A stretch of 17,423 bases of DNA from Caldifarciminota bacterium (GTDB lineage Bacteria; Hydrothermota; Hydrothermia; B15-G9; WFZT01): NCBI GenBank assembly GCA_026991055.1, contig JALXCE010000244.1:1-17423 (forward strand), read 5' to 3'. Position numbers and translations under genes: made by a program. This document shows, piece after piece, positions 6,537-12,553 of this stretch. Within the stretch, counting starts at the first letter, position 1. Every line of letters starts with the position of its first letter. The notes beneath the pieces are model-generated. The model worked only from the letters and a program-made list of their open reading frames with translations. It made no database searches and was not told the DNA's origin.

Positions 6537-8264
6537 TCAATGCCAGGGTGACCTTGATTTTGCATACTCCGGGAAGTCAGTAGGTTTTTTGTATTTAAGC
6601 TCAACTTCCCGGGTCTCCACCTTTAATTCTCCGTCTTTCAGGAAGAAAACGATATTTTTGAGCCAGTTCTCGTCATCCCGGTGAGGGTAGTCCTCCCTGA
6701 AATGAGTTCCGCGAGATTCTTTCCTCATCAGTGCAGCCGTCGCCGAGGCAATACCAAGTTCAATCCTGAAAGGCAACTCCAGTATGTCTTTTACCTCGAA
6801 ATTAAAAGTTTTTGATTTATCACGAAGGGTTACTCGAGGTGCAATCTCATGTTTAATGTAATTTAATTTCTCAATCGCATCTTTGAGCCCGGTTTCGTTT
6901 CTAATAACTCCCACATCTCTGTCCATAAGCTCGATAAGTTCTCTCCTAACCTTGCCAATGCTAATGGAATCTTCCCCCCAGGGTTTATCAAAAATCTCCT
7001 TGATCCTTTTGATTTCTTCCTCAATTTCATTTTTGTTGGGTGAGTGGTACTCTCTTGATCTCGCAAATTCTCCAGCGTTCTTACCCGCAATTTTGCCAAA
7101 AACAATTATGTCTGTCAGCGCATTAGAGCCGAGTCTGTTGGCACCGTGGACACCTGCTGTTACGGCACCCCCGGCAAAGAGACCGGGAACCTTTGTCGCG
7201 GCGTTCTCATCAATGACAACTCCACCGCAGAGATAGTGGGGACGTGGCCTCACTTCTATGGGCTCTTTTGTAATGTCAATACCGAAGTTTTTGTATTTCT
7301 GGTAAATGACGGGTAGGCGTTTTTTGACGTATTTTGCGGGGAGATGGGTTACTGAGGCAAAAATTCCTCCATGAGGAGCACCGCGGCCTGCACGGATTTC
7401 CATCATTATGCTAACAGAGACCTTATCCCTGGTGGCAAGCTCCATATTTTCAGGGTCGTATCTTTTCATGAATCTTTCGCCCTTGCTGTTGAGGAGCCAT
7501 CCACCTTCGCCCCTGAAGGCTTCGCTGACACTTCCTCTGACGCCAGGAGGCCACCATGCGTGTGTGGGGTGATATTGAATGAACTCGATATCCGCTATTT
7601 CGGCACCAGCCATCAGTGCCATATATATTCCGTCGCCGCGCTGTCTTTCGGATGCGGCCGGCCAGAGGCCGGCCGCATCCGCCGTAGCAAGCACCACTGC
7701 TTTTGATTTGACAACATAAAATTCGCCTGTCGGCAGGTAGTAAAAGAATACCCCGGCAATTTCTCCATTCTCATCGTGCAAGAGTCGGGTCACAAATGCC
7801 TCATCAATGTAACGTATGCCAAGCCTGTAAACTTCCCTTCTGAGGCCGTTCATCATCTCATGTCCTGTCTCGTCTCCGCAGAAAACTGACCGGGCGTAAC
7901 GGTGGCCTCCGAATCTGCGAACAAGCAGGTTACCATGCTCATCTCGGTCAAAAAGAGCTCCATACCGCTCAAGCATAGGAACAATTTCACTTGTGTTTTG
8001 CACGAGGATACGCACAAGGTCCTGATTGTTTAAAAAGCCGCCGCTTAAAAGGGTGTCTTCAAAATGGATTTCTGGCCCATCGTTCGGGTCTTTGTAATGA
8101 ACGGCAAGGCCACCGTGGGCATTGGGAGAGCAGCCGCTTTTCCCGACCTGTCCCTTATCCAGAATGAGGGTATCGAGGTCCTTTCCTACGTTTATAGCCG
8201 CGCTTAGAGCTGCACCTCCACCACCTATGATTACAACGTCTGCTTTGATTTCTTTGTAGTTCAT
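6537..8264 (-). CDS. sdhA: Succinate dehydrogenase/fumarate reductase-like flavoprotein subunit
   Basis: 575 residues, the size of SdhA/FrdA. The N-terminal Rossmann motif is DVVIIGGGGAALSAA (residues 9-23). Catalytic-site elements are present: FIQYHPTHA with His232, FRGEGGWLL with Arg251 at the place of the proton-shuttle arginine, RPHYLCGGV with His343, and HGANRLGSNAL with Arg377. The family oxidises succinate to fumarate or the reverse using FAD. Two oddities stand out. The histidine that binds FAD covalently (usually SHTxAAQGG) is replaced by Cys45 in GCSPNAHGG, so the flavin may be non-covalent. And the usual ATGGAG flavin-contact motif reads ATADAAG, encoded exactly by a 33-bp perfect palindrome. 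L-aspartate oxidase also lacks the covalent histidine but is soluble and does not travel with iron-sulfur and anchor genes. The ATG at 8264 lies two bases after the regulator stop, with only a weak ribosome binding site. Confidence 0.92.
   Translation of the reverse strand: MNYKEIKADVVIIGGGGAALSAAINVGKDLDTLILDKGQVGKSGCSPNAHGGLAVHYKDPNDGPEIHFEDTLLSGGFLNNQDLVRILVQNTSEIVPMLERYGALFDRDEHGNLLVRRFGGHRYARSVFCGDETGHEMMNGLRREVYRLGIRYIDEAFVTRLLHDENGEIAGVFFYYLPTGEFYVVKSKAVVLATADAAGLWPAASERQRGDGIYMALMAGAEIADIEFIQYHPTHAWWPPGVRGSVSEAFRGEGGWLLNSKGERFMKRYDPENMELATRDKVSVSIMMEIRAGRGAPHGGIFASVTHLPAKYVKKRLPVIYQKYKNFGIDITKEPIEVRPRPHYLCGGVVIDENAATKVPGLFAGGAVTAGVHGANRLGSNALTDIIVFGKIAGKNAGEFARSREYHSPNKNEIEEEIKRIKEIFDKPWGEDSISIGKVRRELIELMDRDVGVIRNETGLKDAIEKLNYIKHEIAPRVTLRDKSKTFNFEVKDILELPFRIELGIASATAALMRKESRGTHFREDYPHRDDENWLKNIVFFLKDGELKVETREVELKYKKPTDFPEYAKSRSPWH
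7649..7681. repeat. 33-bp perfect palindrome inside the flavoprotein gene
   Basis: Arms CGGATGCGGCCGGCC (7649-7663) and its exact complement (7667-7681) enclose AGA. Translated in the gene's frame it gives ADAAGLWPAAS (residues 195-205), in place of the family's TGGAGRLYP-like segment. The reading frame is intact and downstream homology resumes at GDGIYMA. Such a GC-rich palindrome within conserved coding sequence recalls in-frame palindromic elements described in Rickettsia. Confidence 0.85.
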
Positions 8265-8266
8265 TT

Positions 8267-8971
8267 TTAAGTCCGGGATTCAAGCATTAGTTTAATTCTT
8301 ACACGCCTTGCATTTTCCATATGCTTTATGGCATTTTCCATGGCGAGATTCTCGTTTCGCTCTTTTATGGCTTTTAAAATAAGCTCGTGCTCACTTATGG
8401 CTTCTTCGACCCTTCCCGGATATCTCAATGAGGTGTAATGGACGGTCTGAACAAGGTCGTGGTAAAGGGATATGAGGCAGCGAAGCCTCACATTTCTTGT
8501 AGATTCGGCGATTATGTTGTGAAACTGTGAGTTAAGCTGAACCTGGAGCTCAAGGTTGTGGATATTTTTTCGGGCGGTTTTAAGCACTGCCTCGAGCCTT
8601 TCGATATCAATTTCTGTGGCCCTTCTTGCCGCAAGGCGCGCGGCGGTGCCTTCAAGTCCAATTCTAATGTCATAAATATCCTCGATGTCTTTTACCCCGG
8701 GCTTATTTACGACTATTTTCTTGGCGTCACTGCTAACCAGAAAACCGTCCTGCTGAAGTCTTTGAATGGCTTCGCGAACAGGTGTCCGACTTACATTGAG
8801 GAGAGAGGCAATCTTTCTCTCCCTGAGACCTGTTCCAGGGGAGAGCAGACCCTTTGAGATAGCCTCTCGAAGTGCGGAGTAAATTCTATCTGAAATACGT
8901 ACATCTGACGAATACCTATCGAAAATTTCTTTCAACTCATGTTCAATATCTGGCATATTGTGGTATACCAT
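8267..8971 (-). CDS. GntR-family transcriptional regulator, FadR subfamily with FCD domain
   Basis: 234 residues. An N-terminal winged helix-turn-helix (about residues 26-88) contains the GntR signature IASLLNVSRTPVREAIQRL, and a C-terminal all-helical FCD ligand-binding domain (about 95-225) has the family's metal/carboxylate ligands in place: Asp near 98-101, His151 in FHNIIAES, His195 in EHELIL and His217 in KHMENAR. FCD regulators usually sense small organic acids, which fits the operon. It is the first gene of the nine-gene operon and its stop is two bases from the flavoprotein start, so it probably represses its own transcription and that of all the genes after it. The ATG at 8971 lies inside the palindromic operator and at most three bases from the predicted transcript start; a second ATG at 8956 would remove five residues and leave a leader of about 18 bases. 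Neither has a ribosome binding site. Confidence 0.9.
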   Translation of the reverse strand: MVYHNMPDIEHELKEIFDRYSSDVRISDRIYSALREAISKGLLSPGTGLRERKIASLLNVSRTPVREAIQRLQQDGFLVSSDAKKIVVNKPGVKDIEDIYDIRIGLEGTAARLAARRATEIDIERLEAVLKTARKNIHNLELQVQLNSQFHNIIAESTRNVRLRCLISLYHDLVQTVHYTSLRYPGRVEEAISEHELILKAIKERNENLAMENAIKHMENARRVRIKLMLESRT

Positions 8972-8976
8972 GGTAT
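8961..8976. promoter_or_regulatory. Palindromic operator at the GntR start codon
   Basis: Two overlapping perfect palindromes, TGGTATACCA (8961-8970) and ATACCATGGTAT (8965-8976), followed by GGTATCC, so TGGTAT occurs twice in direct succession. GntR/FadR-type regulators bind short palindromes of the TGGTnnnACCA kind. It covers the predicted transcription start of the operon, the position expected for autorepression. Binding is inferred, not shown. Confidence 0.7.
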
Positions 8977-9411
8977 CCAGATTTTACCCATACCTTTACA
9001 ACCTGTCAACCCCGAGTGAGCATATCCAAAAATTCCTTCTCTATATCTACACTCGTGAAACAACTGGATATAAGTTTCCATCTTTCGCCAGGTTTGTGAG
9101 TAGGAGAGGGGTATTCCGCTTTAAAAATAGAAAAATCTAAAATGAAGACTCTCCCATCAACCAGCTCCCTCAAAGTGGGAGCGAGAGATTTCTTTGAAGT
9201 TTAAAAAATTTTTTGTAGCATATCCACTTAATTCTATTCCAGCAGAAATTTACACGGAGAGAGTAGCTTATTGCCTTTGGGAATATTAGAACACACTCAG
9301 ACCAGATCTACACCGACAGGGGTGGGATTTCCTTTCAAATACCTAATAATTCAACCAACAAATTTATGCATCAGCCTTCATCAAAATTTCAGAAAGGTTC
9401 CCAAAACTTCT
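8972..9411. other. Intergenic control region between the TonB operon end and the GntR operon
   Basis: 440 bases with no credible gene. The left end holds the operator and promoter of the GntR operon. A hairpin GCTCCC-TCAAAGT-GGGAGC lies at 9164-9182, resembling in layout the 25-bp palindrome at 16524. No convincing T-tailed terminator follows the TonB-like gene, so some read-through from that operon is possible. CAAATTTATGCAT at 9359-9371 matches 13 bases of the dispersed repeat core, but the flanks do not match. Confidence 0.5.
8981..9009 (-). promoter_or_regulatory. Sigma70-like promoter of the GntR-sdhABCD-prpF-dctPQM operon
   Basis: On the minus strand, a perfect -35 TTGACA (9004-9009), a 17-base spacer and -10 TAAAAT (8981-8986, one mismatch). 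The start should be near the A at 8974, three bases before the regulator's first ATG and inside the palindromic operator. Confidence 0.8.
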
Positions 9412-10020
9412 CTATGGGCTTACTACAAAGTGGAATGTGATTATGCCTTCTTCGAGGTGAGGTTTGATGCCTTTCTTGAGGGGCTCGAATCGCCACTGAT
9501 AGAGTATGCTTCTTATGCTCCTTTCGGCGTTTGGGTCCCCTTTCTTCACAAATTCCACCCTTTTCACATACCCTTGAGGGTCAACCGTCACTTTGACTTT
9601 GATTGTAACATCTGAAAGAAGTGGCAGTCTTGGAGGGAGGACGTAATTAATTAGCCTTCTCTGACTGATTATCCCCTCAATCTTTACATTCACACTTTTG
9701 TTTCCAAAAAGCTGCTGGGCTATTTCCTTTTCTTTCTTTTCAATCTCTTTCTTTGCCAGCATCTCCTGGCGTATTCGCTCCTCAACCAGTTTTTCCTCAG
9801 GGGTCTTTTCCTCGGTCTTTAGAGGTTTCTTCCCCGCTTTTGTTTTCTCGAGGGCAGGTTTGGGAGCGGGTTTTCTTATCACTGTGGTGGGGAGTGTCTG
9901 TACCTCCACCCATTTCTCCTCTGGTGGTTTCGGTCGCGAGCTAATCTTTATAAATGCAAAGATCAGGAGAATCACAGCGTGGATGGCGATTGAATATAAA
10001 ATGGGCTTGTTGAGCTTCAT
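9412..10020 (-). CDS. tonB: TonB/TolA-like energy-transduction protein
   Basis: 202 residues with the TonB layout: a single N-terminal membrane anchor (about residues 8-25), a Pro/Lys/Glu-rich periplasm-spanning region (28-105) whose latter part (EERIRQEMLAKKEIEKKEKE) is a likely coiled coil as in TolA, and a C-terminal beta-alpha-beta domain (about 125-202) with VTIKVKVTVDPQGYVKRVEF and ILYQWRFEPLKKG, the recognisable TonB C-terminal fold that touches outer-membrane partners. It converts inner-membrane proton force, via ExbB/ExbD, to work at the outer membrane. The ATG at 10020 overlaps the ExbD stop (ATGA). It ends the five-gene operon. The mixed Pro-rich and Glu/Lys-rich spacer leaves TonB versus TolA open; absence of tolB and pal nearby mildly favours TonB. 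Confidence 0.85.
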   Translation of the reverse strand: MKLNKPILYSIAIHAVILLIFAFIKISSRPKPPEEKWVEVQTLPTTVIRKPAPKPALEKTKAGKKPLKTEEKTPEEKLVEERIRQEMLAKKEIEKKEKEIAQQLFGNKSVNVKIEGIISQRRLINYVLPPRLPLLSDVTIKVKVTVDPQGYVKRVEFVKKGDPNAERSIRSILYQWRFEPLKKGIKPHLEEGIITFHFVVSP

Positions 10021-10421
10021 TCTTCTTTATAAGTTGCGATCAAAAGTTTCTCCCCGCCGGCTTTTTTTGCCTCGTCCAGAACCTTTACAGCTTGCTCGAG
10101 GGGAAGTGAGGCGTCTGCCCGCAGAACAATGATCTGCTTAGGATTAATCTCGAGAAGCTGCTTGATTTTTGGTGAAAGGTCTTTCAATAAAACGGGCTTA
10201 TTATTGAGAAAAATGGCGCCGCTCTTTGTAACGGTAATGGTAATCTGCTTGCTTACTGTGGTTTTTTCACTCGTTACAGATTTTGGCAGTCTCACCCGGA
10301 TCCCCTTTTGCACCACATAAGTAGAGGTGAGCAAAAAGTAAATTAGCAGGAGCAGAACAATGTCGGCAAGGGAGATGAAGTTAAAGACGGACATAGGCTT
10401 GTGCTTCATCTCAAATTTCAT
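10017..10421 (-). CDS. exbD: ExbD/TolR-family biopolymer transport protein
   Basis: 134 residues, the usual ExbD/TolR length. One membrane helix near the N-terminus (about 12-33) carries Asp20 in SLADIVLLLLIYFLL, at the place of the essential proton-path aspartate. The periplasmic domain (about 45-134) has KQITITVTKSGAIFLNN and the closing QIIVLRADASLPLEQAVKVLDEAKKAG typical of the family. ExbD dimers sit inside an ExbB pentamer and form a proton-driven rotary motor that works on TonB or TolA. The gene overlaps ExbB before it and the TonB-like gene after it by four bases each (ATGA), a sign of coupled translation. Confidence 0.93.
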   Translation of the reverse strand: MKFEMKHKPMSVFNFISLADIVLLLLIYFLLTSTYVVQKGIRVRLPKSVTSEKTTVSKQITITVTKSGAIFLNNKPVLLKDLSPKIKQLLEINPKQIIVLRADASLPLEQAVKVLDEAKKAGGEKLLIATYKEE

Positions 10422-11044
10422 GACTGGCTCACCTCACTCAAGAGGTCAAGTAGCTCAATTGAGCTTGTCTGCATTTCGTAGACGATCTCGCGGACCTTTC
10501 CAACCATGTAGTTATAAAGGTAGTAAAAGATGATCCCGACAGTCAGGCCCACTGCCGTTGTTACGAGGGCTTCCCAGATACCACCTGCCAGAACCGAGGC
10601 ATCCACAGCGCCTCCAAGTGCCTGAATCTTCATGAAGGCATTGATCATTCCTGTTACCGTTCCGAGAAATCCAAGAAGTGGGGCAGTGCTTGCAATGGTG
10701 GCAAGTCCATCGAGATGCTTCTCGAGCCTGTAAATCTCGATATCAGCCGCATCTGAGATAGAGCTTCTTATTTCTTCCCTTGAGCCACCAAAACTTTTCA
10801 GTCCTGCATAAACTATGGCCGCGATGGGACCGGTTGATTCACGGGCTCGCCTTAGCGCTTCGTCAAAGTTCCCTTTCAATACGATATTTTTGATCTCCAG
10901 CATGAAGATGCGGGTATTGGTTCTCGCCTTTTTCAGTACCATAAGCCTTTCAAAGACAATGGCAAGCCCGATCACAGATAAAAGAAGAATCAACCATACA
11001 ATGATCCCACCTTTTGCGAGTATTTGAAGTAATGTGAACTGCAT
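10418..11044 (-). CDS. exbB: ExbB/TolQ-family proton channel (MotA/TolQ/ExbB family)
   Basis: 208 residues with three membrane helices (about 12-34, 112-136 and 155-178) and the long cytoplasmic loop between the first two, as in ExbB/TolQ. Family motifs are clear: APLLGFLGTVTGMINAF (around residue 120) and IWEALVTTAVGLTVGI (around 155). It forms the pentameric stator of the proton-driven motor with ExbD. The ATG at 11044 has a strong AAAGGAGGTC site about eight bases upstream, placed so that it overlaps the end of the barrel gene, 15 bases away. The gene starts the exbB-exbD-tonB block within the larger operon; ExbB versus TolQ cannot be separated by sequence alone. Confidence 0.93.
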   Translation of the reverse strand: MQFTLLQILAKGGIIVWLILLLSVIGLAIVFERLMVLKKARTNTRIFMLEIKNIVLKGNFDEALRRARESTGPIAAIVYAGLKSFGGSREEIRSSISDAADIEIYRLEKHLDGLATIASTAPLLGFLGTVTGMINAFMKIQALGGAVDASVLAGGIWEALVTTAVGLTVGIIFYYLYNYMVGKVREIVYEMQTSSIELLDLLSEVSQS

Positions 11045-11059
11045 AGGAAAAGACCTCCT

Positions 11060-12553
11060 TTAAAATTTCATGGTTAAACCAAGGGCAAGTGAAAACCCGT
11101 TGTTTATTTTATAATCTGGTGCAAAAATCTCAAACCCTTCTTTGAATGGATTTGTAATTTCAATGAATGCACCCACGTGCCTCGTGAAGCTCTTTGAAAT
11201 CTCAAAACTTCCTTCAGCCACTGCGCGCCTGTTGAAATTTGCAAGATTCAGGCCGAATCTCACCCCCGGTATGATCCGCCCCTCAGGCAAAGTGTAGCTG
11301 ATCCCCAGGAGACCTTTGAGGAAGAGTGTATCGCGTGGGAATTTCTGAGATATGAGGAAGTAGCTGCCGTTTATTGAGAGATGTCGGTAATCGTAGAGTG
11401 AGAATTCAAGAAATGCTCCCCTGATAGAGCTCGTATCGGACGTGAGTGTCCAGAATTTGCTTGAATCTTTAGCAAGAACAGGTGCCCACGTGTATTCTCT
11501 GTAGCCAGCACCAAACTGCAGGGCAAATGTACCGGTTGTGTAATGGGTTGATAAAGTGATAGATGTCTGCTCTTCCAGCGGTTTTGAGACATCTCCGAGT
11601 AGAGCTGAGTTTGACTCAAATAAACCAAAATCGGCGGTCTTGAGAGATTTTGAAGCCTTTAAGCCGAATTTTAGATTTGAAGCGAAGGGGATTACGAGGG
11701 ATGCAGCAAATGCAGGTGAGGACTTACCTTCTGAAGAGCCGGCAAATCCTGCACTCAGCGAAGATTTTATCTTCCCGAGCATAGTGCCTACACCAAGACC
11801 AAAGGATGTGACACCTGTTGACTTGAGCTTTTCGAGACTCAGGTCAGCAGAAATTTTTAGTGGCTTATCAAGGATATAACCCACTGACGCATTAAATTTT
11901 GTCCACGAGAAATTATGAGATTTCCCGGTATCGTTTACGACAAATTCCTGATCAAGGCTGGCAAGTGTGAAAAAGCCGTTATTTTCCGGGAGGTAGCTTA
12001 AATTTCCGTGTATTGATGGTGAGAAAAGCTTATGTGACAGGATCGTATCTTCCCTGGATGCTTTATCCATTTTTGAGAATAGAGAGGCTGTGAGAGTCCA
12101 GAGAATGCCGTTTTCCCCATTTAAAGAAACAAAACCGTTTATGGTATTTATCCCGTGATTTCCACCGATTGTTCCTGTGATTTTCAAATTCCCGAGGATG
12201 CTTGAGCCCTTGCCAAGCTTACCCCCGAGCATTCTGAGATGCACATAATTCCCATAGCCCATTCCAAAGGATGATCTAAAAAATGATTTTCTTTCTTTAT
12301 GGCCTTCAATTTTGATTTCAAAAGTTTTGACAGGAAACTGACCACTGACAAATCCCACGAGGTCGGGGTCTCCAATTGGGATATAACTTCTGAATCCCGG
12401 TGTCACATCCACGATGGATCTCTGTGCTCTGAAGGTATCTATACCAACAATGGTAAATTCTTCAACTTTGAGCTGGGGGAGTTCTGGAGTTTGCTCTGGA
12501 TTTTCCTGTGCCGAGAGCAATCCAAGAAGCAATAACAGGAATAATCTTTTCAT
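11060..12553 (-). CDS. Predicted outer-membrane beta-barrel protein of unknown function
   Basis: I do not recognise a named family. The 497-residue protein has a signal peptide (residues 1-15, cleavage after LLSA) and from about residue 75 onward is built of alternating polar/hydrophobic strands with aromatic girdle residues and short Gly/Asn/Asp turns (for example SINGSYFLIS, TGTFALQFGAGYREYTW). It ends in MKF, a terminal phenylalanine as used by outer-membrane barrels for BAM recognition. Between them, KVEEFTIVG (residues 29-37) resembles a TonB box, and the next 40 residues are far too short for a TonB-receptor plug. The ATG overlaps the TPR gene's stop (ATGA) and has a GAGGAGGG site. Its place in an operon with ExbB, ExbD and TonB suggests that it is the outer-membrane partner of that motor. 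Barrel nature is likely; function is open. Confidence 0.65.
   Translation of the reverse strand: MKRLFLLLLLGLLSAQENPEQTPELPQLKVEEFTIVGIDTFRAQRSIVDVTPGFRSYIPIGDPDLVGFVSGQFPVKTFEIKIEGHKERKSFFRSSFGMGYGNYVHLRMLGGKLGKGSSILGNLKITGTIGGNHGINTINGFVSLNGENGILWTLTASLFSKMDKASREDTILSHKLFSPSIHGNLSYLPENNGFFTLASLDQEFVVNDTGKSHNFSWTKFNASVGYILDKPLKISADLSLEKLKSTGVTSFGLGVGTMLGKIKSSLSAGFAGSSEGKSSPAFAASLVIPFASNLKFGLKASKSLKTADFGLFESNSALLGDVSKPLEEQTSITLSTHYTTGTFALQFGAGYREYTWAPVLAKDSSKFWTLTSDTSSIRGAFLEFSLYDYRHLSINGSYFLISQKFPRDTLFLKGLLGISYTLPEGRIIPGVRFGLNLANFNRRAVAEGSFEISKSFTRHVGAFIEITNPFKEGFEIFAPDYKINNGFSLALGLTMKF

Noticed and set aside
6536..6604. Longer iron-sulfur subunit starting at TTG 6604
   Set aside because: It would overlap the flavoprotein gene by 68 bases, adds an N-terminus unlike the family, and the ATG at 6535 gives normal length with cysteine positions matching E. 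coli SdhB numbering.
6537..8264. Flavoprotein as L-aspartate oxidase (NadB)
   Set aside because: It lacks the covalent histidine as NadB does, but is followed directly by an SdhB-type protein and two membrane anchors, and no nadA or nadC is nearby.
9359..9371. CAAATTTATGCAT as a third copy of the dispersed repeat
   Set aside because: Only a 13-base AT-rich core matches; the C-rich arm and the 3' arm are absent, so chance or a very decayed relic cannot be told apart.
9271..9615. Plus-strand open reading frame over the end of the TonB-like gene
   Set aside because: It overlaps well-supported TonB C-terminal coding sequence on the other strand, and its product has no recognisable family or ribosome binding site.
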